Source of the DNA: Prevotella sp.
GTDB lineage: Bacteria; Bacteroidota; Bacteroidia; Bacteroidales; Bacteroidaceae
Direction of reading: 5' to 3'
Assembly: GCA_018053665.1 (NCBI GenBank)
Contig: JAGPKZ010000003.1
Span: 24,466 to 79,611, forward strand
DNA length: 55,146 nucleotides
Part shown: positions 35,804 through 45,452 of the stretch, piece after piece
How positions within the stretch are numbered: position 1 is the first letter of the stretch
Layout of the letters: each line of letters begins with the position of its first letter
The notes under the pieces: generated by a model
What the model was told of the DNA's origin: nothing
Databases searched by the model: none
The model's input: only the letters and a program-made list of their open reading frames with translations
Made by a program: the position numbers and the translations under genes

Positions 35804-37309
35804 ATGTACACTAACAACAAATTGCAGCTTTATCCCTTGCTGCGTCTTGCCATAACCTTTTGTATAGGTATTGTGGCTGGAAAACTATTGTATGACTATA
35901 TCACTATCGGAATATGGCTCACTGCTGGCATTGTATTCATCGTGTCTGCATGTATTATAAAACACGAACATATACAGAGCATATTAATTGCTGCTACAAC
36001 ATTAGCACTTGGCGGAACTTTGATGTGCCGACAACTGAAAGCAACAGACATACAACTTTCAAATGAAACATCACAATACGAGGCTTTGATTACAAGCACA
36101 CCAATTGTCCACGGTAAGGTATTGAAATGTGATATTGAAATTATGAGCCTCAACGGAAAGTCTCTTGACAGTCCAATCAACGCAAAAGCTACGATTCTCA
36201 GGGATACTACAACTGATATGAAACTGAATACAGGTGATGGGATATGCGCTGAGTCTGTTTTAGAAAAGCCACATAATATATCTGGCAACTCAAACTTCGA
36301 CTATGCACAATGGATGAAAATACACGGATACACAGCGCAGACATTCATTCCATATTGGAATATACATCCCGCAAGAGTTTCGCTTGGCAAAAATGCTTAT
36401 GACAGATTATGCATGAAAGCACATATATTTCGTGACAACCTATCAAAAAAAATATTTGCAGATAACAGAAAGGATAAAGAGGCTTACTCTGTGATTTCAG
36501 CAATGACATTAGGCGACAAGAGTGCACTAGACAAAGATACAAAAAATGCATTTTCTATATCTGGAGGAAGTCATGTCCTTGCATTGTCGGGATTGCATCT
36601 TGGAATAATATTCTCAGTATTCCTGCTTTTATTCGGTCACAGTGCAATCGCTATGACATTATCTATAATTGGTATCTGGGCATTCGCCTTTATCGTAGGC
36701 ATGCCTCCGTCTGTAGTGCGCAGTGCTGTGATGCTTTCAGTTTATGCCCTTGTAAGTATAATAAACAGAAAAAGCATAAGTTTTAATACTCTTGCTTTTG
36801 CGGCAATAGTGATACTTGTAATCAATCCACTTAGTTTGTGGGACATAGGATTTCAAATGTCGTTCATGGCTGTAGCTGGAATATTCACGCTATACAAGCC
36901 AATGTATATGTGGCTGCATCCATACAACAAATTGCTGAGTTGGATATGGGGAAGCATCTGCGTATCATTGTCTGCACAGATATTTACATTTCCTATAGTA
37001 TTGCATTGTTTCGGGCGCTTTTCATGCTACTTCATTCTTACGAACTTTATTGTAGTGCCATGTGCTACATTGATAATATATATGGCAGTGGCATTGATAA
37101 TAACAATCCCGCTAACGGCACTCAATAACATTGTATGTTACGTAATAGTGCAGATAGCGGGATTAATGAACCGTTCTATATTCTTTATAGCAGGGCTTCC
37201 AGGTTCGTCAATAGAGAATTTCTATATATCAACGTCACAGACTTGGCTGCTATATATATTCATACTAAGTAATATCGCAATGCTAAGGAGGCTAAAAGTC
37301 CGTCATTAA
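35804..37309 (+). CDS. ComEC/Rec2-family DNA-uptake channel
   Basis: A 501-residue polytopic inner-membrane protein. An N-terminal DUF4131-type soluble region lies between membrane helices (about 60-200), then the Competence domain (about 215-480) with the hallmark HVLALSGLHLGI. The C-terminal metallo-beta-lactamase domain of longer ComEC proteins is missing. In competent bacteria ComEC passes single-stranded DNA across the inner membrane. The ATG directly follows the SusD stop, indicating coupling. The 3' end overlaps the convergent peptidase gene by 4 nt, with no terminator. Confidence 0.9.
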   Translation: MYTNNKLQLYPLLRLAITFCIGIVAGKLLYDYITIGIWLTAGIVFIVSACIIKHEHIQSILIAATTLALGGTLMCRQLKATDIQLSNETSQYEALITSTPIVHGKVLKCDIEIMSLNGKSLDSPINAKATILRDTTTDMKLNTGDGICAESVLEKPHNISGNSNFDYAQWMKIHGYTAQTFIPYWNIHPARVSLGKNAYDRLCMKAHIFRDNLSKKIFADNRKDKEAYSVISAMTLGDKSALDKDTKNAFSISGGSHVLALSGLHLGIIFSVFLLLFGHSAIAMTLSIIGIWAFAFIVGMPPSVVRSAVMLSVYALVSIINRKSISFNTLAFAAIVILVINPLSLWDIGFQMSFMAVAGIFTLYKPMYMWLHPYNKLLSWIWGSICVSLSAQIFTFPIVLHCFGRFSCYFILTNFIVVPCATLIIYMAVALIITIPLTALNNIVCYVIVQIAGLMNRSIFFIAGLPGSSIENFYISTSQTWLLYIFILSNIAMLRRLKVRH

Positions 37310-38712
37310 TTATCCTCTAAGAACAAAGGATCATCTGGTGTAACCATGGTTGGTTTCTGAGAAGCAGCATCCAATATCTTTTGTGTGGCGTATTTCTTGT
37401 TTACAACAAGACGGAACATATACTCATTAAACCAATTATTGGTCATTATCAAGCATCCCTTCTGTCCGTAAGTAGGTCCCCAACTATTCTCAACTTTCCA
37501 TTTCTTAGGATTACCATTCTTGTCCAAGTCTACGGCAGTAAGAGTCATTGCATGAGTAGAACCACTATCAAAAGTGCTTATGCGATCGGCCTTATTCATA
37601 TTGAAATTAGTTCCCATAAGAGTAGAATAGTCAAAGTTGTCTACATCCATATATCCACGTTTACGGTCTAACTGCTTGCCTACGTCATAGCTGGAATATA
37701 TTTTGTGTCCGTCTTTTATTGAAGCAATGGCTAGCTTGGCAATTTCTTCCATAGGTAGATTTAAGTATGTCCAGTTGTGACCATCATAGGTATGGCGGTC
37801 ATATTCTACTTCAAAAGTCTTGTAATATGGGCGTCGCGGATCGTTCATCACCATAATGAAAGTACCATTAAGTTTCTTTCCAACGGTAGCTTCATAGAAT
37901 GTCTGTGGCGTATACTGGTGTGGTTCACCAACAGCTTTACCGTTTTTATCAGTAAACGTATATGCGAATTCCTTTACAGGTTCACCAATAGTGAGAGTAA
38001 GCAAATGATAAATATCTGCCAGCATTTCTGTCTTTCTATCTTTTATCGCATTCTTACTTTTTCCAGAAGCAACCATACGACGAAGTTCGAGTCCGTATTC
38101 ACGCAACTTACTAGATACAAGTTTGTCCATAATCTTTGTGTTGTCACTTGAATATGTTTCAGGCTGAACGTTCATTGGAACCAAGCCATACTTTTCTGTA
38201 AGGTCAGCTATACCACAAAAAGTACCGCCATCACTGATAGGATTCTTGAAGAAGAACTGCACTGTTGCGTCTTCCATAGGTTTCTTCGCATTATCTATTG
38301 CCCCCTGAAGCATAAGGTTTGCCTTCTCCAACTGATCATAGAAAAACAAATAAGCATGAGAGAACTCAACGGCAAGAGTATCGTTGTGCTGTTTTGCAAA
38401 ATTTGCACGAAGAACGTTCATGCCTGTAAACATCCAGCAACGTCCAGAACTCTGCTGGTCATGAATATTCTGACTAGGAGTTTCATTACTGAAATATGTA
38501 TCAACAGTTCCCTGATTGGCAAAGTTCTTAGCCAAATCGTCAATACTATTAGATGCGATTGCATTAAAAATAGCCTTATCGGCTTTTGATGATTTCTGTG
38601 ATTTCTCTATCTGCTGCAACATATTGGCAGATATGCCACCTGGATTTGTCTGTGCAAGCATCACTGTTGCTACACACAAGCAAAGTCCAACAGTAAAAGT
38701 CTTTTTAATCAT
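37306..38712 (-). CDS. Exported C1B cysteine peptidase (bleomycin hydrolase/PepC-like)
   Basis: A 468-residue papain-fold aminopeptidase with an N-terminal signal peptide (about 1-20, ending MLAQ), unlike cytosolic PepC. Catalytic Cys92 is in SSGRCWMF, His in GSTHAMTLTAV, Asn in VENSWGPTYG. It probably trims peptides in the periplasm. It is monocistronic, with its own promoter. Confidence 0.92.
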   Translation of the reverse strand: MIKKTFTVGLCLCVATVMLAQTNPGGISANMLQQIEKSQKSSKADKAIFNAIASNSIDDLAKNFANQGTVDTYFSNETPSQNIHDQQSSGRCWMFTGMNVLRANFAKQHNDTLAVEFSHAYLFFYDQLEKANLMLQGAIDNAKKPMEDATVQFFFKNPISDGGTFCGIADLTEKYGLVPMNVQPETYSSDNTKIMDKLVSSKLREYGLELRRMVASGKSKNAIKDRKTEMLADIYHLLTLTIGEPVKEFAYTFTDKNGKAVGEPHQYTPQTFYEATVGKKLNGTFIMVMNDPRRPYYKTFEVEYDRHTYDGHNWTYLNLPMEEIAKLAIASIKDGHKIYSSYDVGKQLDRKRGYMDVDNFDYSTLMGTNFNMNKADRISTFDSGSTHAMTLTAVDLDKNGNPKKWKVENSWGPTYGQKGCLIMTNNWFNEYMFRLVVNKKYATQKILDAASQKPTMVTPDDPLFLEDN

Positions 38713-38745
38713 AATAATGTTTACGTTTTATATTATTTACGCCTT

Positions 38746-38753
38746 CAAAGGTA
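38746..38753 (-). promoter_or_regulatory. -7 element of the C1B peptidase gene
   Basis: Reads TACCTTTG on the minus strand, 33 nt upstream of the ATG. Confidence 0.55.
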
Positions 38754-38890
38754 ATAATTAATGTATGGAAACACAAAGAAATTAATATTTCTTTTAAATT
38801 TTATACTAACAGAATAAGTGCTAGTAGAATTATTATCTGAACATTATCTATAATTATATGTTTATTTTTGTATATCCAACTGATTTTTAG

Positions 38891-38923
38891 TAATTTTGCA
38901 ATCTAATTCCATTTTAGGAATTA
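38891..38923 (+). promoter_or_regulatory. Promoter and dyad of the COG0523 GTPase gene
   Basis: -7 element TAATTTTG at 38891-38898. Just downstream, near the expected start of transcription, is a perfect 7-bp dyad TAATTCC (38904-38910) with GGAATTA (38917-38923), spaced 6 nt. It is a candidate metal-regulator operator; the binding protein is not known. Confidence 0.5.
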
Positions 38924-38954
38924 CTCAACATAAAGATAAAATACTATATATATT

Positions 38955-40151
38955 ATGAAATTTCAGGAAGTACCGGTATTACTGCTTACAGGTTATCTGG
39001 GCAGTGGCAAGACAACATTGGTTAATAAAGTTCTGTCTAACAAGCATGGTATAAAATTCGCCGTAATCGTAAATGATATAGGTGAAGTGAATATTGATGC
39101 CGACCTTATACAGCAAGGCGGTATCGTCGACAAGAAAGACGACAGTCTTGTTGCATTGCAAAACGGATGTATATGCTGCACTCTGAAAATGGACCTTGTA
39201 GCACAACTACGCGACATAACAAGTTTGCAGAAATTCGACTATATTGTTATTGAGGCAAGCGGTGTTTGCGAACCTGCACCTATAGCACAGACAATATGTT
39301 CAATACCAACAATGGGACCTGAATATATCAAAGGTGGTATAGCGCGTCTTGACTGTATAACTACAGTTGTTGACGCACTGCGCATGAAAGATGAATTCGG
39401 CAACGGCGAAAATCTAATAAAGCAGAACATAGCAGAAGATGATATTGAGAACTTAGTTATACAACAGATTGAATTCTGTAACATCATATTGCTTAACAAG
39501 GCATCAGAAGTTGAGCCTAGCGAACTAGAACGTCTAAAAGAAATAATAACAGCTTTGCAGCCACATGCAACAATTATTGAATGTGACTATGGTAATGTAG
39601 ACCTCGACAAGATAATAAACACACATCTGTTTGACTTTGACAAGGTTGCTACTTCTGCTGCATGGATTGACGAAATAGAGCATCACCACGACGATGAACA
39701 TGATGATGATGACGACGACGATGACCACGAAGGACACCATCATCATCATCACGAACATGATCACGAAGGTGGAGAAGTTGAAGAATATGGCATTGGCACA
39801 TTTGTGTATTATCGCCGCAAGCCTTTTGATCTTGTAGGATTTGATGAGTTCATAGCCTCAAAATGGTCAAAGAATATCATACGCTGCAAGGGTATATGCT
39901 GGTTTAAGGATGAGCCTGCCACATGCTATGTATTTGAACAGGCAGGAAAGCAGATGAATCTTCGCAATGCTGGTCAATGGTACGCAACGATGGATAAAGA
40001 CGAACTTGCTGACCTTATGCAACGTGAGCCAGGACTAAGTCAGGACTGGAACGAGCAATATGGTGATAGAATGCAAAAACTTGTATTCATAGGTCAACAT
40101 CTTGACAAGGATGAGATAACTAGACAATTAGACTCTATTCTTCTTGACTGA
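38955..40151 (+). CDS. COG0523 (CobW/ZNG1-type) G3E GTPase with metal-binding stretch
   Basis: A 398-residue putative metallochaperone GTPase. Walker A GYLGSGKTT (about 13-21), the family metal motif GCICC (Cys72, Cys74, Cys75), ExSG-like IEASGVCEP and a guanine-specificity motif that reads NKAS instead of NKxD. A very long His/Asp/Glu-rich run (about 238-274) lies between the G domain and the CobW C-terminal domain. Such proteins deliver Zn or Co to target enzymes. It may form a transcript with the HAD gene 6 nt downstream. Confidence 0.9.
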   Translation: MKFQEVPVLLLTGYLGSGKTTLVNKVLSNKHGIKFAVIVNDIGEVNIDADLIQQGGIVDKKDDSLVALQNGCICCTLKMDLVAQLRDITSLQKFDYIVIEASGVCEPAPIAQTICSIPTMGPEYIKGGIARLDCITTVVDALRMKDEFGNGENLIKQNIAEDDIENLVIQQIEFCNIILLNKASEVEPSELERLKEIITALQPHATIIECDYGNVDLDKIINTHLFDFDKVATSAAWIDEIEHHHDDEHDDDDDDDDHEGHHHHHHEHDHEGGEVEEYGIGTFVYYRRKPFDLVGFDEFIASKWSKNIIRCKGICWFKDEPATCYVFEQAGKQMNLRNAGQWYATMDKDELADLMQREPGLSQDWNEQYGDRMQKLVFIGQHLDKDEITRQLDSILLD

Positions 40152-40157
40152 TAACAC

Positions 40158-40856
40158 ATGCAACTGGATAAATTTAAGATTATAGCTATAGACGCTGACG
40201 ATACTCTTTGGGACTGTCAATCGTATTTTGACAATGTTGAAAACATGTATTGTCAGTTGCTTTCTCAATATGCTGATGCCGAAACCATATCAGAATCTTT
40301 GTTTGCCACAGAAAAGGCAAACATGGATTGTCTTGGTTACGGCATCAAGGCTTTCACGATGTCACTGATTGAGAATGCAATTAAGATTTCAGAAGGTGAA
40401 GTAAAGGGAAACATAATAGAAGAGATACTACAAATGGGTAAATCGCTTCTATCTTTTCCTACTACTCCACTACCAGAGGTTGAAAACACACTTATTACTC
40501 TCAACGAAAGAAAGAATGACGACAACTACAAACTGGTTGTTTTTACCAAGGGAGAACTTCAAGATCAGGAAAACAAGATAAAGCGTTCGGGGCTTGCCAA
40601 CTACTTTGACGATGTAATCATAGTTTCAGAGAAGACTGAGCACGAATACAGACATCTATGCGTGAATTACAATATACATCCAAAAGAACTACTTATGATA
40701 GGTAATTCCTTCAAGTCGGATATTGCGCCTGCACTTAGCATTGGAGCATACGCTATTCATGTACCATTCAGTGTGGCTTGGAAAATGGAACTATCTGATA
40801 CTTATGACCATAAGCATCTCACGACGATAAAGCATTTTGGCGAAATTTGCCAATAA
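40158..40856 (+). CDS. HAD-superfamily hydrolase
   Basis: A 232-residue phosphatase-type HAD protein. Motif I is DADDTLWD (nucleophile Asp in the first block), motif II VVFTKG, motif III Lys in the KSD region and IGNSFKSDIAPAL as motif IV. A helical cap lies between motifs I and II (about 20-110). The substrate is unknown. It lies 6 nt after the COG0523 GTPase, so the two are probably cotranscribed. Confidence 0.88.
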   Translation: MQLDKFKIIAIDADDTLWDCQSYFDNVENMYCQLLSQYADAETISESLFATEKANMDCLGYGIKAFTMSLIENAIKISEGEVKGNIIEEILQMGKSLLSFPTTPLPEVENTLITLNERKNDDNYKLVVFTKGELQDQENKIKRSGLANYFDDVIIVSEKTEHEYRHLCVNYNIHPKELLMIGNSFKSDIAPALSIGAYAIHVPFSVAWKMELSDTYDHKHLTTIKHFGEICQ

Positions 40857-40878
40857 AGCATAAATATAATTTTACTTC

Positions 40879-40910
40879 GGGGTAATAATATTACCCCTTT
40901 CTTTTTTTAT
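40879..40910 (+). terminator. Terminator-like hairpin just before the SulP gene
   Basis: A perfect dyad GGGGTAATAATATTACCCC (40879-40897) is followed by TTTCTTTTTTTAT. It ends 14 nt before the SulP ATG, so it may end the HAD transcript or attenuate entry into sulP. Confidence 0.65.
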
Positions 40911-40911
40911 A

Positions 40912-42588
40912 ATGACAAAATTTGAATTTAAGCCACAGCTGGTGGCTACATTAAGAAATTACAATCGTAAACAGTTTATCACTGACCTCATGGCAGGTAT
41001 CATTGTTGGAATCGTAGCATTGCCGTTGGCAATAGCTTTTGGTATCGCCAGTGGAGTAACACCTGAAAAGGGAATAATAACAGCTATCGTTGCAGGTCTA
41101 ATAATATCAGTATTCGGGGGAAGTAAGGTTCAGATAGGAGGACCAACAGGAGCTTTCATTGTTATAATATATGGAATTATTCAGCAATACGGCATAGAAG
41201 GACTAACCATAGCCACAATAATGGCAGGAATATTCCTGATTATTTTTGGACTACTACATTTAGGTACAATAATTAAATATATCCCCTATCCTATTGTTAT
41301 TGGATTCACAAGCGGTATAGCCGTAACTATTTTTACCACACAGATAAAAGACCTACTCGGACTTTCAATAGCAAATGTTCCTGCTGACTTTGCTAGTAAA
41401 TGGATTGCATACTTTCAAAACATCGGCACAATAACTCCATGGAATGCATTAATAGGTATTGCAAGTGTTATTGTCATTGCAATATCACCAAAGTTCAGCA
41501 AAAAGATTCCAGGGTCGCTAATTGCGATTATAATAATGACTGTGGGAGCATTACTGTTAAGAAAATATGCAGGTGTTACCTCAATAACGACAATTGGTGA
41601 TCACTTTGCAATAAGTAACAAACTACCTGAAGCTACAATACCTGCATTATCTATCAACACAATAAAGTCGTTGATGCCTCCGGCCATTGTCATTGCTGTA
41701 TTAGGAGCAATAGAGTCTTTGCTTTCTGCAACTGTTGCAGACGGCGTTATTGGTTCACGTCACAATTCAAATACAGAATTGATAGCTCAAGGGCTGGCTA
41801 ATCTGGCTTCGCCTATCTTCGGCGGAATACCAGCAACAGGCGCAATAGCGAGAACAATGACAAATATAAACAACGGCGGTCGCAGCCCTGTCGCAGGAAT
41901 AATACATGCGGGCGTGTTACTCTTGATATTTCTATTTCTAATGCCGTTGGCTAAATACATACCAATGGCTTGTCTTGGCGGTGTATTGGTAATAGTAAGC
42001 TACGGCATGTGCGGTTGGCGTTCGTTCATCGGAATCATGCACAATCCTAAAAGCGACATTATCGTGTTGTGGGTAACTTTCCTTCTAACAATATTCTTCG
42101 ACTTGACTATTGCAATAGAAGTTGGACTAGTATGTGCATGCCTGCTTTTCATGAGACGTGTGGTAGAAGCAACTGGTATTAAAGTTATAAGCGATGAGAT
42201 TGATCCATCAGAAGAGGAGAGTGATTTCATGCTTGGAAATCTTGAACATCTGACAATACCTAAAGGCGTTGAGGTTTATGAAATCAATGGTCCATATTTC
42301 TTTGGTGCCGGTAACAGCTTTGAAGAGATTATGGCAACATTCGGAGACCGTCCCAAAGTAAGAATAATAAGAATGAGAAAAGTGCCGTTTATCGACAGTA
42401 CAGGAATACATAATCTAACGAATCTCTGTTTAATGAGTAAGAAAGAAGGCATACAAATAATACTTTCAGGAGTTAACGAAAATGTTAAGAAAACCCTTGA
42501 GCATGCACAACTCGAAAATATTATCGGCAAGGAGAATATATGCGGCCATATAAATGAAGCTTTGGAAAGGTCTAAGGAAATTAAATAA
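40912..42588 (+). CDS. SulP-family anion transporter with STAS domain
   Basis: A 558-residue inner-membrane transporter. The N-terminal part has about 12-14 helices (LMAGIIVGIVALPLAIAFGIASG, FGGSKVQIGGPTGAFIVIIYG, GGIPATGAIARTMTN). A C-terminal STAS domain follows (about 445-550; DSTGIHNLTNL). The substrate may be sulfate, bicarbonate or another anion; the neighbours do not decide. No obvious promoter lies between the hairpin and the ATG. Confidence 0.92.
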   Translation: MTKFEFKPQLVATLRNYNRKQFITDLMAGIIVGIVALPLAIAFGIASGVTPEKGIITAIVAGLIISVFGGSKVQIGGPTGAFIVIIYGIIQQYGIEGLTIATIMAGIFLIIFGLLHLGTIIKYIPYPIVIGFTSGIAVTIFTTQIKDLLGLSIANVPADFASKWIAYFQNIGTITPWNALIGIASVIVIAISPKFSKKIPGSLIAIIIMTVGALLLRKYAGVTSITTIGDHFAISNKLPEATIPALSINTIKSLMPPAIVIAVLGAIESLLSATVADGVIGSRHNSNTELIAQGLANLASPIFGGIPATGAIARTMTNINNGGRSPVAGIIHAGVLLLIFLFLMPLAKYIPMACLGGVLVIVSYGMCGWRSFIGIMHNPKSDIIVLWVTFLLTIFFDLTIAIEVGLVCACLLFMRRVVEATGIKVISDEIDPSEEESDFMLGNLEHLTIPKGVEVYEINGPYFFGAGNSFEEIMATFGDRPKVRIIRMRKVPFIDSTGIHNLTNLCLMSKKEGIQIILSGVNENVKKTLEHAQLENIIGKENICGHINEALERSKEIK

Positions 42589-42620
42589 GTAGTTAAAATA
42601 TATATTTTCTTTAAATTCAT

Positions 42621-42651
42621 TTTGATATATTCAAAATATAATTTATCTTTG
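42621..42651 (+). promoter_or_regulatory. Rubrerythrin promoter
   Basis: TTTG at 42621-42624, 19 nt, TATCTTTG at 42644-42651, a near-perfect Bacteroidetes promoter. Confidence 0.75.
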
Positions 42652-42704
42652 TAATCGATGATAAACACATCACGACAATATAACTTATTAAAAATATATC
42701 AAAT

Positions 42705-43247
42705 ATGAAAGATTTAAAAGGTACAAAAACAGAGAAGAACCTACATGACGCCTTTGCAGGTGAGAGTATGGCACGTAACAAATATACTTATTATGCCTCA
42801 AAAGCTAAGAAAGAAGGTTATGAGCAGATAGCAGCTCTTTTCGAGGAGACTGCTGGAAACGAAAAGGAGCACGCAAAACTTTGGTTTAAATATCTCAATG
42901 GTGGGGATTTTGCACCTACTATGGATAACTTAGTTGACGCTGCAAGCGGAGAACACTACGAGTGGACAGACATGTATGCTCAAATGGCTAAAGATGCTAA
43001 AGAAGAAGGCTTTGATGAGATTTCTAGGAAATTTGAACTTGTTGCTGCCATTGAAAAGCATCATGAAGAGCGCTACTTGAAACTGTTGCAAAACATCAAA
43101 GACGGAATTGTATTCTCACGTGATGGTGATCGCATCTGGAAATGCCGTAACTGCGGACATATCATTATCGGAAAGAAAGCTCCAGAAATTTGCCCTACGT
43201 GCAATCACCCAAAGAGTTTCTTCGAAATAAGTGCAGAAAACTATTAA
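42705..43247 (+). CDS. Rubrerythrin
   Basis: A 180-residue non-haem iron protein that reduces hydrogen peroxide in anaerobes. The N-terminal ferritin-like di-iron domain has Glu/His ligands in [25 protein letters not shown] and [13 protein letters not shown]-terminal rubredoxin domain has CRNCGH and [12 protein letters not shown]. Monocistronic, with a strong promoter and terminator. Confidence 0.95.
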   Translation: MKDLKGTKTEKNLHDAFAGESMARNKYTYYASKAKKEGYEQIAALFEETAGNEKEHAKLWFKYLNGGDFAPTMDNLVDAASGEHYEWTDMYAQMAKDAKEEGFDEISRKFELVAAIEKHHEERYLKLLQNIKDGIVFSRDGDRIWKCRNCGHIIIGKKAPEICPTCNHPKSFFEISAENY

Positions 43248-43258
43248 ATAATATCCAT

Positions 43259-43292
43259 AAAAGAGGCAGCTTAATAAGCTGCCTCTTTTTAG
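43259..43292 (+). terminator. Terminator of rubrerythrin
   Basis: A perfect 14-bp stem (43259-43272 with 43276-43289) with a three-base loop and a T run. Nothing else was recognised between here and the dxs promoter. Confidence 0.88.
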
Positions 43293-43496
43293 CTTAATTA
43301 TCTGAACTTTATCATAATTCTGAGTAAATAGCTTACTGCTTTCGGTTTAATCAAGGTGTCTTTATTTTGTAGACCTAAAGAAACCATCTTAAAAATAACG
43401 AAAAACACCATACCATCAAAACGGAACTGCTGTATTGAAAATAACCTTTAAGATAGGGAAACACACAGTAATTAAATAAAATATTTCATTTTTTAT

Positions 43497-43527
43497 TTTG
43501 TATTGTGTGAGGCTTGCAGTATCTTTG
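43497..43527 (+). promoter_or_regulatory. Promoter of the dxs-trkA-trkH-manA operon
   Basis: TTTG at 43497-43500, 19 nt, TATCTTTG at 43520-43527. It lies inside the longest possible dxs reading frame and so fixes the start downstream. Confidence 0.75.
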
Positions 43528-43553
43528 CACAAATAATCATGCTAAAAGTATTG

Positions 43554-45452
43554 ATGGACAAAACTAAATTTGGATTATTAAGCAATATTATATATCCGGC
43601 AGATCTTCGTAAACTCAACGTTGAGCAATTACCAGAAATCTGTAAGGAACTACGCGAGGATATTATTGATGAAGTTTCTGTTAATCCAGGACACTTCGCA
43701 TCATCGCTAGGTGTAGTGGAAATAACAGTGGCTCTGCATTATGTATACAATACACCGGAAGACCGTATTGTATGGGATGTAGGGCATCAAGCTTATGGAC
43801 ACAAAATACTTACGGGGCGCAGGGATAAATTCTGTACCAACCGCAAATTTCATGGTATATGCCCATTTCCTAATCCACGTGAAAGCGAATACGATACTTT
43901 TACATGCGGACACGCAAGTAATTCTATTTCGGCAGCATTAGGTATGGCTGTGGCAGCACTTCACAACGATCAAAGACATGTTGTTGCTGTTATCGGAGAC
44001 GGAGCTATGAGCGGAGGTTTGGCATTTGAAGGACTAAACAACGTATCAAGCACACCTAATGACTTACTGATAATTCTCAACGACAACGATATGTCTATTG
44101 ACCGTGCCGTAGGAGGCATGGAACAGTATCTGCTAAACATTGACACTAACGAGACATACAATCGTTTGCGCTTTAAGGCTAGCAAATGGCTACATAGCAA
44201 AGGATATTTGAATGAAGACAGAAGGAAAGGCATCTTAAGACTAAACAACGCATTGAAAAGTGCGCTAAGTCATCAGCAGAATATTTTTGAGGGTATGAAC
44301 ATAAGGTATTTCGGACCTTTTGATGGACATAACGTCAAGGAAATCGTCAGAGTTCTTCAACAGTTGAAGAATATGAAAGGACCGAAACTTTTACATCTTC
44401 ATACTGTAAAAGGTAAAGGATATGAACCAGCAGAGAAAGCAGCTACAATATGGCATGCTCCAGGTAAGTTTGACCCTGAAACAGGGGAACGAATGATTGC
44501 CGACTGCAGCAACCTACCTTCAAGATTTCAGGACGTATTTGGAAACACCCTGTTGGAATTGGCGGAAAAGAATCCAAAGATAGTTGGTGTGACTCCAGCA
44601 ATGCCTACAGGCTGTTCTATGAACATCATGCAGAAAGCAATGCCCGATCGTGTATTTGACGTTGGCATCGCCGAAGGACACTCAATAACATTCTCTGGCG
44701 GTATGGCAAAAGATGGATTGCAGCCATTCTGCAATATATACAGTTCTTTTAGCCAAAGGGCGTATGACAATATCATTCATGATGTTGCAATACTTAATCT
44801 GCCTGTTGTGATATGTCTTGATCGTGCAGGATTAGTCGGCGAAGACGGTCCTACACATCATGGAGTTTTTGACATGGCAGCGCTGCGTCCTATTCCAAAC
44901 ATCACAATAGCAAGTCCAATGAATGAGCACGAATTGCGCCGTCTTATGTACACAGCGCAACTTCCAGACAAGGGTGCATTCGTGATTAGATATCCACGTG
45001 GACGCGGAGTACTTTCAGACTGGAAATGTCCTTTAGAAGAAATAAAAGTAGGAACAGGCAGAATCTTGCATGACGGAAAAGATGTTGCGATACTTAGTAT
45101 AGGCCCCATCGGCAATAACGTCGAGATAGCCATTAAGGAATTTAGTGAAACAGAAAGCGAGACACTAAGTGTTGCACATTATGACATGCGTTTTCTGAAA
45201 CCATTAGACGAGAATTTGCTTCACGAAATAGGAAAGAAATTCAAACGTATAATAACAATTGAAGACGGAATACGTAGCGGAGGATTCGGTTCATCTATCC
45301 TAGAATGGATGAGCGACAACGGATACTACCCAAAGATTACTCGTCTAGGTGTCCCAGACTCTTTCATCGAGCACGGACCTGTAGACGAACTTCAGAAAAT
45401 ATGTCACATTGATCCTGATAGTATTATTTATACCATAAAAAGCTTAAGATGA
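43554..45452 (+). CDS. dxs: 1-Deoxy-D-xylulose-5-phosphate synthase
   Basis: A 632-residue thiamine-diphosphate enzyme, first step of the MEP isoprenoid pathway. Signatures are [31 protein letters not shown] with NDNDMSID (ThDP site), DGHN, and [17 protein letters not shown] plus RYPRG in the transketolase half. The frame opens at a TTG at 43503, but the promoter at 43497-43527 excludes it. ATGs at 43539 and 43554 remain; 43554 ([10 protein letters not shown]) matches the usual N-terminus best. It overlaps trkA by 4 nt. Confidence 0.94.
   Translation: MDKTKFGLLSNIIYPADLRKLNVEQLPEICKELREDIIDEVSVNPGHFASSLGVVEITVALHYVYNTPEDRIVWDVGHQAYGHKILTGRRDKFCTNRKFHGICPFPNPRESEYDTFTCGHASNSISAALGMAVAALHNDQRHVVAVIGDGAMSGGLAFEGLNNVSSTPNDLLIILNDNDMSIDRAVGGMEQYLLNIDTNETYNRLRFKASKWLHSKGYLNEDRRKGILRLNNALKSALSHQQNIFEGMNIRYFGPFDGHNVKEIVRVLQQLKNMKGPKLLHLHTVKGKGYEPAEKAATIWHAPGKFDPETGERMIADCSNLPSRFQDVFGNTLLELAEKNPKIVGVTPAMPTGCSMNIMQKAMPDRVFDVGIAEGHSITFSGGMAKDGLQPFCNIYSSFSQRAYDNIIHDVAILNLPVVICLDRAGLVGEDGPTHHGVFDMAALRPIPNITIASPMNEHELRRLMYTAQLPDKGAFVIRYPRGRGVLSDWKCPLEEIKVGTGRILHDGKDVAILSIGPIGNNVEIAIKEFSETESETLSVAHYDMRFLKPLDENLLHEIGKKFKRIITIEDGIRSGGFGSSILEWMSDNGYYPKITRLGVPDSFIEHGPVDELQKICHIDPDSIIYTIKSLR

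Noticed and set aside
39660-39780. Repeated CAT/GAT-type triplets as a tandem DNA repeat
   Set aside because: They are in frame and encode the His/Asp stretch of the COG0523 GTPase, a known family feature.
43293-43496. Possible small RNA or gene between rubrerythrin and dxs
   Set aside because: No frame, stem or conserved motif could be supported in this AT-rich gap apart from the dxs promoter at its end.
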